Shown here: one piece after another, positions 26,510-35,458 of the stretch
Layout: every line of letters begins with the position of its first letter
Position numbering within the stretch: position 1 is the stretch's first letter
DNA from: JANNOG01 sp031398915
GTDB taxonomy: Bacteria > Actinomycetota > Actinomycetes > Actinomycetales > JBBAYJ01
Direction: 5' to 3'
Length of the DNA stretch: 64,000 nucleotides
Assembly: GCA_031398915.1 (NCBI GenBank)
Contig: JANNOG010000032.1
Coordinates: forward strand, 1-64,000
Notes under the pieces: generated by a model
The model's database searches: none
Seen by the model: the letters and a program-made list of their open reading frames with translations, nothing else
Told to the model about the DNA's origin: nothing
Position numbers and translations under genes: made by a program

Positions 26510-28237
26510 CTAGGGGACGTCGAGCAGCTTGAGGCTGAGCCGTGCCACGGTGGCGCGCAAGAGGTCCTCGGGTGAGCGCAGGTCGACGTCACACAGTGTC
26601 TCGATCTTGCGGAGTCGGTACTTGACGGTGTTCTGGTGGACGCACAGCACGTCCGCCGCTGTCTGCAGGTTGCAGCCGTTGTCCAGGTATGCAGCCAACG
26701 TCCGCACCAGGGAGCCGTCACCCTTCGCGTCATGGCGTAGCGCAGGGCCGAGGACCTGGTGCCCCAGGGCGACCAGGTGGTCGGGTCGGTCGGTGTTGAG
26801 GAACAACCCCAGAACCCCCAGGTCGTCGATTGCCAAGGTCGCCCCGCGACCCATGCGGCGCATCACCTGGATGCACCGCAACGCCTCGTCGTGGGAGGTT
26901 CGGCAGCCGAGCGGATCGCGCGCCGCATTGCCTATCCCGACGACCACCGCGACCCCGCGCGCGCTCTGCTCGACCCGCCGTCGGGCCTCGTCGGCAGCGC
27001 CCCGGCACGCCTCCAGCGGGGTGGGCAACGACCCCGTGGCGACGATTGCGGTCAGCATGTCGCCCAGCTGACTGAACACTGCCCCGGGTAGCCGTTCGCG
27101 CAGCACGCTCGCCGCCACCGTCAGCGCCCGATCGCGGCGTCGATCGCTGTCCTCTCCGGACGGCTCGACCACGACGAGGACGAGCACCCGATGGTCGTCG
27201 GTGAGGGTGAGGCCGTAGTGCGACGCGCGGTCGCGCAGCCTCGCCTCGTCGAGGTGGCCGTGCAGCAGGTCGTTGATGAAGTCCGAGTGCAGCCGCTGCT
27301 CCGTCGCCCGGGCCACGCGTTCCTTGGCCACATGCACCGCCAGGACGGTCGCCCCGTGCTCGATCGCCCGCCGATCCAGGTCATGGGAGTGGGAATCGAC
27401 GTCCGCGACGGCGACGTGGCCCACCACCTCGGCGCCGACCCGGATCGTGCTCACCATCATCTGCGTGGCCGGCAGGTGCGGATCGGGTGGCGGTTGAGAC
27501 GTGGCCACCACGGCCCCGAGCGGGTCCGTGATGCTGGTCGGGCGGCCGAGGAGTTGTGCCAGCACCTGGGCCACTGCGGCGAAGTCCGCACCGGCCATCA
27601 CCGCGTCGGTGAGCTTCAGATGGATGTCGTGGGCTCGCTCCAGCACCGAGCGTTGGTGCTCCAGCTGATCGTTGGACTGGCGGAGTTGGGCGATGGTGGC
27701 CTGTTGGTCGTCCAGTAGCAGCGTCAGGCGCAGGGCGAGGGCCGCCTGTAGTGCCAATGTCTCCATGACGGCCAACTCGTGCGCCTCGAACGTCCGTGGC
27801 GCGCGTGAGTAGCCGTTGAGCACGCCGACCGCCCGGTTGCGGAACAGCATGGGCACGGAGACCAGTGAGCCGAAACCGAAGCCCTCCGCCAATGCCCGCC
27901 ACGGCTCGTACGACGGATCGGCCAACGCGTCCTCGAGGACGACGGTTCGGCCCTCCCGTAGCGCACGGCTGGTCGGCGAGGCGAGGAACGATGCATCCCG
28001 ATAGGGGACCCGGAAGATGCCGTCGAGCAACTCCTCGTAGCGGGCCGGGAAGTTGAAGGCCCCGGCCAGGTGGATGCGGCTGCCGTCCTTGTCCAGCAGC
28101 AGGATCCCGCAGAAGTCGAACGCGCCCAGTCGCGAGATCACCTCGGCGATGAGATCGAACGTCTCCTTGAGTGGTCGCTCGTCGGCGATCGATTCGAGTA
28201 CCTCGTCGACGATGGAGACGCCGCTGCCGTCCGTCAT
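26510..28237 (-). CDS. GAF-domain PucR/CdaR-type transcriptional regulator
   Basis: A 575-residue regulator. A GAF sensor domain lies at about residues 15-165 (LLLDKDGSRIHLAGAF, VSVPMLFRNRAVGVLNGYS). A helical linker with DDQQATIAQLRQSNDQLEHQ (about 177-200) follows, then a CdaR GGDEF-like domain (about 340-440) and a C-terminal helix-turn-helix in CNLQTAADVLCVHQNTVKYR. Such proteins sense small molecules and activate purine, sugar-acid or aromatic breakdown genes. An ATG at 28237 with a TAGCGT box six bases upstream suggests a leaderless transcript. It is the best candidate to control the flanking catabolic genes. Confidence 0.88.
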   Translation of the reverse strand: MTDGSGVSIVDEVLESIADERPLKETFDLIAEVISRLGAFDFCGILLLDKDGSRIHLAGAFNFPARYEELLDGIFRVPYRDASFLASPTSRALREGRTVVLEDALADPSYEPWRALAEGFGFGSLVSVPMLFRNRAVGVLNGYSRAPRTFEAHELAVMETLALQAALALRLTLLLDDQQATIAQLRQSNDQLEHQRSVLERAHDIHLKLTDAVMAGADFAAVAQVLAQLLGRPTSITDPLGAVVATSQPPPDPHLPATQMMVSTIRVGAEVVGHVAVADVDSHSHDLDRRAIEHGATVLAVHVAKERVARATEQRLHSDFINDLLHGHLDEARLRDRASHYGLTLTDDHRVLVLVVVEPSGEDSDRRRDRALTVAASVLRERLPGAVFSQLGDMLTAIVATGSLPTPLEACRGAADEARRRVEQSARGVAVVVGIGNAARDPLGCRTSHDEALRCIQVMRRMGRGATLAIDDLGVLGLFLNTDRPDHLVALGHQVLGPALRHDAKGDGSLVRTLAAYLDNGCNLQTAADVLCVHQNTVKYRLRKIETLCDVDLRSPEDLLRATVARLSLKLLDVP

Positions 28238-28243
28238 GCGCCG

Positions 28244-28249
28244 ACGCTA
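28244..28249 (-). promoter_or_regulatory. -10 box of a leaderless promoter for the GAF/PucR regulator
   Basis: TAGCGT (TANNNT) with a six-base gap to the ATG at 28237. Confidence 0.45.
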
Positions 28250-28250
28250 G

Positions 28251-28271
28251 TGGCCGTTGTCGCATCGGCCA
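28251..28271. promoter_or_regulatory. Dyad TGGCC-N11-GGCCA in the regulator intergenic region
   Basis: A perfect 5-bp inverted repeat with an 11-base centre just upstream of the PucR-type -10 box. It could be a LysR or autoregulatory site; dyads of this GC content also arise by chance. Confidence 0.3.
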
Positions 28272-28288
28272 ACAGATCCCATGGTCGA

Positions 28289-28302
28289 TGTCTGTATGGA
28301 CA
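28289..28302. promoter_or_regulatory. Candidate operator TGTC-N6-GACA
   Basis: TGTCTGTATGGACA lies between the divergent regulator genes. It shares half-sites and spacing with the dyad at 24924-24939. Confidence 0.45.
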
Positions 28303-28355
28303 GCGACAAGCCGGGTGCGCGATCGTGAGCGAGTCCCGAGTCGCGAGGAGTTGCC

Positions 28356-29354
28356 GTGGTCGATGCCGTGGTCCGTCCCGTCGGTCGTCCCGCGGTCCAT
28401 CCCGTCGTGGCGACCGCAGCCCCTGCCGTCCTCGACATCGACGACCTGCGCCTGCTGGTCGTCCTGGCCGACGAACTGCACTTCGGGCGCGCCGCCGAGC
28501 GGGTGCACCTGAGCCAGCCGGGCCTCAGCTATCGGGTCAAGCGGATGGAGGACCTGCTGGGGTACGAGTTGTTCTCGCGGGTTCGCCGAAACATCGAGCT
28601 GACGCCACCGGGGATGGCCGTCGTGCAGGGCGCTCACCGGGTGTTGAGCGAGGCCAGGCGGATGGTCGACGAGGGCGAGCGAATCGCCCGGGGCGAGGTC
28701 GCGACCCTGCGCGTCGGGTTCGTCGCCACCGCCGTCTACACCCTCGTACCCCGAGTGCTCCGGCTGGTCCGGGTCCGTCACCCCGACCTGCACCTGATCG
28801 TCGACGAGCTCAAGACGGCTGTCCAGGTGCGCCAGCTGCAGGGCGGTCAGCTGGACATCGGGCTGGTCCACCTGCCCATCGCCGCCGCCGACCTGACGAC
28901 CGTGCCGGCATCGGTCGACCAGGTGGGCCTCGCGCTGCCCTCGGACCATCCGTTGGTCGCACGCCGGATGATCGACATCGCCAGCCTGGCCGGCGAACCG
29001 ATCGTCCTGTTTCCGCGGGACCTCGAACCCGACACCTACGACCGCTACGTCGGCGCCTGCGTCGCAGCCGGCTTCGCCCCCACCGTGGCCCAGCACGCGA
29101 GCGGCTTGCAGACCATCCTCGGCATGGTCGCCTCCGGCGCCGGGATCGCCTTCGTCGCCGGCTCGGTGGCCCGCAACCTGTCTCGGACCGGAGTCGAGTT
29201 CCGACCGTTGAGCGGAGCGGCCCCCGTGCTGACCAGTGGTCCGGCGTGGCGCCACCCGGTCGCGAAGCCGGCAGTCCTGCTGGTCAGGGAGGCCATCCTG
29301 GAGGTGGCCGAACAGATCCGGGCAGAGGAGGAGGATCGCCCCATCGATCAATGA
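28356..29354 (+). CDS. LysR-family transcriptional regulator
   Basis: A 332-residue LysR-type regulator. The N-terminal helix-turn-helix spans about residues 28-88 (LHFGRAAERVHLSQPGLSYR), preceded by a 25-residue extension. The C-terminal part is the two-lobed inducer-binding domain, with LRVGFVATAVYTLVPRVL and VGLALPSDHPLV. The GTG at 28356 has GAGGAG a few bases upstream. It is divergent from the GAF/PucR regulator and followed by an HIBADH-like gene, its likely target along with the 25-kb amidohydrolase. The inducer is unknown. Confidence 0.92.
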   Translation: MVDAVVRPVGRPAVHPVVATAAPAVLDIDDLRLLVVLADELHFGRAAERVHLSQPGLSYRVKRMEDLLGYELFSRVRRNIELTPPGMAVVQGAHRVLSEARRMVDEGERIARGEVATLRVGFVATAVYTLVPRVLRLVRVRHPDLHLIVDELKTAVQVRQLQGGQLDIGLVHLPIAAADLTTVPASVDQVGLALPSDHPLVARRMIDIASLAGEPIVLFPRDLEPDTYDRYVGACVAAGFAPTVAQHASGLQTILGMVASGAGIAFVAGSVARNLSRTGVEFRPLSGAAPVLTSGPAWRHPVAKPAVLLVREAILEVAEQIRAEEEDRPIDQ

Positions 29355-29456
29355 AGCCTATGAGTGGTGCCACATTCTCTATTGGACTGATCGAACCCGG
29401 CCTGGTGAGACTCCGTCCATGGAACTGACTCCCTGCCACCGCCCCGGCAGCCGCAG

Positions 29457-30341
29457 ATGACCGCCGCCGCTCCACCCGTGGTCAGCGTCATCGGCCTCGG
29501 CGCCATGGGGTCCCGGCTCGCGGCCAACCTCCTCGCCGACGGATACCGGGTGCACGTGCACAACCGGACACCCGCCGCAACCGCCCCGCTGGTCGCTCGA
29601 GGGGCCACGGCCGCCCCCTCTCCTCGTCAGTCGGTGACGGAGGCCGACGTGGTTCTCGTGTCCGTGACCGACGACACCGCTTCGCGCGAGGTCTGGACCG
29701 ACCCGCTCGACGGGGTGTTGGCGGGCCTGCGGCCCGGCAGCGTGGCCGTCGAATGCAGCACCGTGAGTCCGCCGTGGGTTCGCGAGCTGGCCGCACAGGC
29801 GGCCGCGGCCGGGGTGAGGTTCGTCGAGGCACCGATGATCGGCACTCGCCCGCAGGTCGAGGCGAGGGCCTTGGTCCACCTGGTCGCGGGGGAGGCGGAC
29901 GCCCTCGACGGGGTTCGCGCCGTCCTCTCGGTCAGCGCCGCGCGCCTGCATGCCTGCGCTGAGGTGGGGTCCGGCGCGACGCTCAAGCTCGTGGTCAACG
30001 CCCTGTTGGCGACCCAGGTGGCCACGCTCGCCGAGCTGTTGGGGGTGGCCGAGCGCACCGGCCTCGACCCCGGAGCCACCCTGGAGCTCCTGACCAGCCT
30101 GCCGGTGGCGAGCCCGGCGGTCGCGCGCGCCGGGGCCGCCATGATCGGTCGATCCTTCAGTCCCAACTTCCCGGTGGACCTCGTCGTCAAGGACCTCGGC
30201 TATCTGGCAGAACTGGCGACCGGTGTCGGAGGCCGGGTACCGATGACTGAGAGCGCGCTGGCCGGCTTCACCGAGGCCTCGGCGTCGGGCCACGGACAGC
30301 AGGACCTGACGGCCGTCGCCGTGTCCTTCCTCAACCCCTGA
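29457..30341 (+). CDS. NAD(P)-dependent beta-hydroxyacid dehydrogenase (HIBADH family) with a variant substrate motif
   Basis: A 294-residue HIBADH-fold oxidoreductase. The Rossmann motif VIGLGAMGSR is at residues 11-20 and catalytic Lys177 lies in GATLKLVVNA. The usual substrate motif DAPVSGG is replaced by EAPMIGTRPQVE (about 124-135), so the substrate or reaction may differ from classical 3-hydroxyisobutyrate dehydrogenase. It is the second HIBADH-like protein in this region and is only distantly similar to the one at 19 kb. It follows the LysR gene by 102 bp and overlaps the convergent glutamate dehydrogenase end by 11 bp. Confidence 0.85.
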   Translation: MTAAAPPVVSVIGLGAMGSRLAANLLADGYRVHVHNRTPAATAPLVARGATAAPSPRQSVTEADVVLVSVTDDTASREVWTDPLDGVLAGLRPGSVAVECSTVSPPWVRELAAQAAAAGVRFVEAPMIGTRPQVEARALVHLVAGEADALDGVRAVLSVSAARLHACAEVGSGATLKLVVNALLATQVATLAELLGVAERTGLDPGATLELLTSLPVASPAVARAGAAMIGRSFSPNFPVDLVVKDLGYLAELATGVGGRVPMTESALAGFTEASASGHGQQDLTAVAVSFLNP

Positions 30342-33300
30342 GCGTGCCGGCCGATCCTGAGCGGACCACGCTGCGCAGGGTGCGCAGGGCGACCTGCAAC
30401 GGCGCCAGATCCGGCTGGGGGAGGGCATTGACCTCGTCCAGCACCTGGCGGGCCCGGGCGATCGACATCGCGTTGGCCGCCTCCCAGCTGAGGACCCGAT
30501 CGAGGGCTGATGCGGGGGCTGACTCGGGGGCTGATTCGGGGGCTGATTCGTTGCCAGGGACGGTCGTCGCTCCGACGATGACGCTGGTGAGCCCCTCGAC
30601 GGCGGCGTACAGGTCGTAGCGCAGGGCTGCCCGGGCCAACGACTGCCACCGGTCGCGGCGTGGCAGGCGGGCGATCTGTTCGAGGACGGGGTCGATCCCG
30701 TAGCGCTCGAACACCGTGACGTACACGTCCAACACGGTGCCCGGTGCCGCCCCGGTGCGCGACGCGATCTCCGTGACGTCCAGCAGCGTGAACTCGTCGA
30801 GCAACTCGGCCGAACGCAGCGCCAGCGCCACGGGCACACCCTGGGCGCGCAGGCCCTCGACCCACTCGGGCTGGACGACCCGGCCGGCCTCACGCAATCG
30901 CTCTCGCAGCCGGGGACGGAGCCCGTCGACGGTCGTGGCGAACCGCTCGATCTCGGCGTCGACGTCCAGTGGATCGGGTCGTGCCTGGAGGAACCACCGC
31001 GCGGCCCGGTCCATCACCCGGCGGTGCGACAGCCGCAGCTCGTTCAGCGTGGTCATCGGCACCGACCCGGACAGCCGATCCATCTGGGCATGCCAGCCCG
31101 CCTGGTCGAACACCACCGCGGCGACCGCCCATGCCCGCACCGCGCCGTCCGGGGTGGCCGACAGTTCTTCGGCGAGGCGGAACGGGTAGGTCGACCCGGT
31201 GCTGTTGAGGACACGGTTGGCCAGCGACGTGGCGATGATTTCGCGCCGCAGTGGGTGGTCGGCGATTCGATCACCGAATCTCTCGACCAGGGCCGTGGGG
31301 AAGTAGTCCCGCGCGAGCCGTTGTGACCACGCCTCGTCCGGCACCGTGGACCTGAGCAGGGCATCGCTGATGGCCAACTTCGCGTACGCCGCGACGACCG
31401 CCAGTTCTGGGCTGACCAGTCCCCGGTCGTGGGCGACACGCTCGTCCCAGGTGTCGTCGTCGGGCAGGAACTCCAGTGCCCGGTCGAGGTGGGCGTGCTC
31501 GACGAGCCAGGCGATCAACCTCCGGTGGATCCCGGCCATCCCCACCGCCTGATGCCGGGCGTTGCCCAACTGGGTGTTCTGGTCGACGTTGTGGCGAAGC
31601 ACGGCAGCGGCGACGTCGTCCGTCATGTCCTGCAGGAGGGTGTCGCGTTCGACCGGCGTCAACTCACCGTCGGCAACCACCCGATCCAGGACGATCTTGA
31701 TGTTGACCTCGTGGTCGCTGGTGTCCACCCCGGCCGAGTTGTCTATGGCGTCGGTATTGAGCCGACTGCCGCGAAGGGCGGCCTCGATCCGCGCGGCCTG
31801 GGTGAGTCCGAGGTTGCCGCCCTCGCCGATGACCCTGGCCCGTAACGATGCAGCCTCGATCCGAACCGCGTCGTTGGACTTGTCGCCGACATCGGCATTG
31901 GTCTCGGTGCTCGCCCTGACGTAGGTACCGATACCGCCGTTCCACAACAGGTCGACCGGCGCCGCGACGATCGCTCGCACCAATTCGGCCGGGGTGAGTG
32001 CGACCCCGCCGTCCGCATCGACGTCCGCTGCCGCCGCGCTCAGCCCGAGCGCAGCGACGGCCTGCGGCGATACGACGATCACCTTCGCCGATCGCGGATA
32101 GATGCCGCCTCCGGGGCTCAGCACCGATCGGTCGTAGTCGTCCCAGGTCGAGCGCGCCACGTCGAACAGACGAGCCCGCTCGGCGAACGAGGCTGTCGGG
32201 TCCGGTGCCGGGTCGACGAAGATGTGGCGATGGTCGAACGCTGCGACCAGGCGGATGGCGGCCGAACGCAGCATTCCGTTGCCGAACACGTCGCCGCTCA
32301 TGTCACCGATGCCCACCACGGTGAACGGGTCCGTGTCCACGTCGACGTCGAGCTCACGGAAGTGACGGCGAACGCTCTCCCAGGCACCACGTGCGGTGAT
32401 GCCCATCCTCCTGTGGTCGTAGCCGTGTGATCCGCCCGAGGCGAAGGCGTCTCCCAGCCAGAAGCCGCGGTTCACGGAGATCTCGTTGGCGATGTCCGAG
32501 AAGGCCGCCGTGCCCTTGTCCGCGGCGACGACCAGGTACGGGTCGTCGAGGTGATCCTGGCGGACGACACGCTCGGGTCCGACGATCCGCCCGCCCGAGG
32601 CCAGGTCACGGTTGTCCGTCACATCCAACAGTGCGGTGATGAAGGTCCGGTAGCACGAGACACCCTCGGCGTACCACGCATCGCGGTCTCGCGCCGGGTC
32701 CGGCAGATGTGTGGCGACGAACCCACCCTTGGCTCCGGTCGGGACGATGACGGCGTTCTTCACCAGCTGTGCCTTGACCAGGCCGAGGATCTCGGTACGG
32801 AAGTCCTCCGGTCGGTCGGACCACCGGAGTCCGCCGCGGGCGACCGCCCCGAAGCGCAGGTGGACACCTTCGACCCGTGGTCCGCACACCCACACCTCGT
32901 ACAGGGGTCGTGGGTCGGGTAGGCCGGGGATCCGGCGTGGGTCGAGCTTGACGGCGACCGTGGGATCCGGCGTGCCATCGGCGCGGGTGCGGTAGTACGT
33001 GGTCCGCAGGGACGCCTCCATCGCGGCCAGGATCGAACGCAGGATCTGATCGTGGGCGAGGCTGTGGACGTCATCGAGGGCATGGCGGACGGCGGACGCG
33101 GCGCTCTCCTGGGCATGGCGGCGGGCGGGCGAGGGCGTGTCGTCCGGTCCCGCGGCGAACCGATCCGGATGGAACCGGGTCTCGAACACCGCCACGAGAA
33201 GGCGAGCCACCTCGGGGTTGTCTCCCAGGATCGACGCCATGTACGAATCCGAGAACGACGTCGTCCCCTGGCGGAGGTATCGGGCGTAGGTGCGGAGAAT

Positions 33301-35382
33301 GACCACCTGCCGCCAGGTCAGTCCGGCCCGCAGCACCAACCGGTCGAACACGTCGGACTGGGTTGCCCCGGTCCAGCCGGCCACGAACGCCTCGGTGAAT
33401 CGCCGGGCGAGCCGGTCGCGGTCCGTGGTCGTCCCGGGGTCCACGGCGATGGACGGCAGCCGCAGGCCGAACTCGTAGACCCACCACTCACCGCCGTGCA
33501 GCTGGTGGGGCCGCTGGTCGACGATCTGCACCCCGAGATGGTCGAAGAAGGGCAGGACCGCCGACAGGCTGAGTGGTTCACGGCGGTACACCGTGAGCCG
33601 CCCGTCCCCGGTGGGCTGCTCGCTCGTGATCAGGAGCAGGTCGAGGTCGGGTGCGGCACCCGTGCCGGCCGCCAGCCCCTCCAGACGCACCAGGTCGACG
33701 ACCGCGGCCGCAGGCGTGACGTCTTCCTTGTACCCCTCGGGCAGCAGGCCGGCCCAGCGGTGCCACAGTCGTTGCCCGTCGACCGGTCCGAGGCTGGCGT
33801 CGAGGCCGTCGCGCAGGTCCTCGGCCCAGCTGCGGGTGCACGCGACGACGCGGCGCTCGACGTCGGCCAGGTCAACCCTTGCCAGGTCCGTGCCACCAGG
33901 AGCACGCCCCGGCGGGGTGCGCACGATGAAGTGGAGTCGGGCGAGGACGGATTCGCCGACTCGGGACGAGTGCTCGATCTCGTCCGCCGCGAAGGCCTCA
34001 CGAAGCACCGCCTCGATGGCCAGTCGGACATCGGTCGTGTACCGGTCGCGCGGCAGGTACACCAGGCACGACACGTACCGTCCGACGTCGTCCCCACGGA
34101 CGAAGAGTCGGGTGCGACGGCGCTCCTGGAGTTGCTGAACGGCCATCGTGGTCTCGGTGAGTGCGGAGACTTCGGCGGCGAACAACTCGTCGCGCGGATA
34201 GTTCTCGACGATGGACAACAGCTCCTTGCCGGAGTGAGTCCGTGGTCCGAAGCCACTCGCCGCCAGGACCGCGCTGACTTTGCGATCGATGACCGGGACG
34301 TCGAGCACGCTCTCGCTGTACGCCGTCGACGACAACAGGCCGACGAATCGACGTTCTCCGGTGACCAGAACGGCGTCGTCGAAGGTGCGCACCCCGACGT
34401 AGTCCAGGTAACCGTTGCCGTGCACGGTCGATCGGGAATTGGCCTTGGTGAGGATGAGGACGCTGGAGCGCCGGGCCAGGCTGACGGCGGCCTCGCTCAG
34501 GGGCGCGACCGTCGCCGTCGCCGAGACTCGATCGCCGGGTGGGCGCATCACCCCGAGCCCGGATTCGGGACGGGAGTGCAGTGCCGACGCTCCGGTCCGG
34601 GGATCGTCGAGTAGCGAGTACTCGCGATACCCGACGAACGTGAAGTGATCGTCGACCAACCACCGCAGCAGCCGAGCCGCCTCGGCGCACTCGGCGGGTG
34701 CCACACCCGCAATGACAGCCGCGTCCAGCTCCTTCGAGATCGCCACGGCGCGATCCAGCATCGGCTGCCAGTCGGTCACGGCGGCCCTGACGTCGGCCAA
34801 CACGCGATGCAGTCGTCGGGTCAGCCGCTGATCCGTGTCCGAGTCGATGCTGGCGTCCGGGTCGATGGTGGTGTCGATCTCGACATGGATCCACGACTCG
34901 ACGAGCAGGTCGGGCGCGTGTTCCGGCGCCTCGCCGCCCGCCTGGTGGGGTCGCTCGTCCAACGAAGCGCCACCGGTGGTGACACCGACGATGTCGACGA
35001 GACGACCCTGGGCGTCTCTGCGGAGCAGGACCTGTGGATGGACGACCAGGTGGATGCGGCAGCCGCTGCGCGACAACTCGTTCATCGTCGAATCGACCAG
35101 GAAGGGCATGTCGTCGGTGACGATGTCGACGACGGTGTGACCTGCTGCCGGAGTGCTGACCCTGACGGCCGCTGCACCGGGTCGTCGGGTCGTCGCCACG
35201 ATGACGTGGTTGTGCACCACCCGCCACCAGTCAGCCGCAGACGCCGAGCGGAGATCGTCGATCGACACGTTGTCGAAGTAGCCGACGACCAGATTCCGTT
35301 CGGCGGCGGACGCCGCACTCCGATCGGCGTGCTCGACGATCCGGTCGACGATCGCCGCACCCTCGGAGCTGGAACTGCCCAC
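30331..35382 (-). CDS. gdh: NAD-specific glutamate dehydrogenase, large (about 180 kDa) type
   Basis: A 1683-residue NAD-dependent glutamate dehydrogenase that deaminates glutamate to 2-oxoglutarate. The first 700 residues form the ACT-like and other regulatory N-terminal region found in this group. The catalytic core contains GLRWSDRPEDFRTEILGLV and AQLVKNAVIVPTGAKGGF (about residues 845-890), then the dinucleotide-binding VVGIGDMSGDVFGNGML (near 1020-1035). The last 600 residues are the helical C-terminal domain. Mycobacterial homologues are held inactive by the FHA protein GarA; no such gene is seen nearby. The GTG at 35382 follows a -10 box by six bases. A variable ESAP repeat lies close to the C-terminus. 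Confidence 0.94.
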   Translation of the reverse strand: MGSSSSEGAAIVDRIVEHADRSAASAAERNLVVGYFDNVSIDDLRSASAADWWRVVHNHVIVATTRRPGAAAVRVSTPAAGHTVVDIVTDDMPFLVDSTMNELSRSGCRIHLVVHPQVLLRRDAQGRLVDIVGVTTGGASLDERPHQAGGEAPEHAPDLLVESWIHVEIDTTIDPDASIDSDTDQRLTRRLHRVLADVRAAVTDWQPMLDRAVAISKELDAAVIAGVAPAECAEAARLLRWLVDDHFTFVGYREYSLLDDPRTGASALHSRPESGLGVMRPPGDRVSATATVAPLSEAAVSLARRSSVLILTKANSRSTVHGNGYLDYVGVRTFDDAVLVTGERRFVGLLSSTAYSESVLDVPVIDRKVSAVLAASGFGPRTHSGKELLSIVENYPRDELFAAEVSALTETTMAVQQLQERRRTRLFVRGDDVGRYVSCLVYLPRDRYTTDVRLAIEAVLREAFAADEIEHSSRVGESVLARLHFIVRTPPGRAPGGTDLARVDLADVERRVVACTRSWAEDLRDGLDASLGPVDGQRLWHRWAGLLPEGYKEDVTPAAAVVDLVRLEGLAAGTGAAPDLDLLLITSEQPTGDGRLTVYRREPLSLSAVLPFFDHLGVQIVDQRPHQLHGGEWWVYEFGLRLPSIAVDPGTTTDRDRLARRFTEAFVAGWTGATQSDVFDRLVLRAGLTWRQVVILRTYARYLRQGTTSFSDSYMASILGDNPEVARLLVAVFETRFHPDRFAAGPDDTPSPARRHAQESAASAVRHALDDVHSLAHDQILRSILAAMEASLRTTYYRTRADGTPDPTVAVKLDPRRIPGLPDPRPLYEVWVCGPRVEGVHLRFGAVARGGLRWSDRPEDFRTEILGLVKAQLVKNAVIVPTGAKGGFVATHLPDPARDRDAWYAEGVSCYRTFITALLDVTDNRDLASGGRIVGPERVVRQDHLDDPYLVVAADKGTAAFSDIANEISVNRGFWLGDAFASGGSHGYDHRRMGITARGAWESVRRHFRELDVDVDTDPFTVVGIGDMSGDVFGNGMLRSAAIRLVAAFDHRHIFVDPAPDPTASFAERARLFDVARSTWDDYDRSVLSPGGGIYPRSAKVIVVSPQAVAALGLSAAAADVDADGGVALTPAELVRAIVAAPVDLLWNGGIGTYVRASTETNADVGDKSNDAVRIEAASLRARVIGEGGNLGLTQAARIEAALRGSRLNTDAIDNSAGVDTSDHEVNIKIVLDRVVADGELTPVERDTLLQDMTDDVAAAVLRHNVDQNTQLGNARHQAVGMAGIHRRLIAWLVEHAHLDRALEFLPDDDTWDERVAHDRGLVSPELAVVAAYAKLAISDALLRSTVPDEAWSQRLARDYFPTALVERFGDRIADHPLRREIIATSLANRVLNSTGSTYPFRLAEELSATPDGAVRAWAVAAVVFDQAGWHAQMDRLSGSVPMTTLNELRLSHRRVMDRAARWFLQARPDPLDVDAEIERFATTVDGLRPRLRERLREAGRVVQPEWVEGLRAQGVPVALALRSAELLDEFTLLDVTEIASRTGAAPGTVLDVYVTVFERYGIDPVLEQIARLPRRDRWQSLARAALRYDLYAAVEGLTSVIVGATTVPGNESAPESAPESAPASALDRVLSWEAANAMSIARARQVLDEVNALPQPDLAPLQVALRTLRSVVRSGSAGTLRG
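30505..30552 (-). repeat. 12-bp direct repeat, four copies, in the glutamate dehydrogenase gene
   Basis: Four units of the form GGCTGA(T/C)(T/G)CGGG, in frame, code the ESAP/ESAP/ESAP/ASAL stretch in the C-terminal domain. Units differ by one or two bases. Confidence 0.8.
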
Positions 35383-35388
35383 CTGGCG

Positions 35389-35394
35389 ACCCTA
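35389..35394 (-). promoter_or_regulatory. -10 box of a leaderless promoter for glutamate dehydrogenase
   Basis: TAGGGT (TANNNT) with a six-base gap to the GTG at 35382. Confidence 0.45.
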
Positions 35395-35411
35395 GTCCGA
35401 GGGCCACCGGA

Positions 35412-35427
35412 CCCGTCGGCTGACGGG
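35412..35427. terminator. Possible hairpin after pstB
   Basis: CCCGTC-GGCT-GACGGG is a perfect 6-bp stem with a 4-base loop in the short gap after the pst operon and ahead of gdh. There is no T-run. Confidence 0.3.
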
Positions 35428-35458
35428 CCCGGTCAGGTCGAACGGAGGGGGTGGCGGA

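Noticed and set aside
27381..29351. A 656-codon open frame on the minus strand across the LysR gene and part of the GAF/PucR gene
   Set aside because: It crosses two well-supported genes in the wrong frame and shows no motif.
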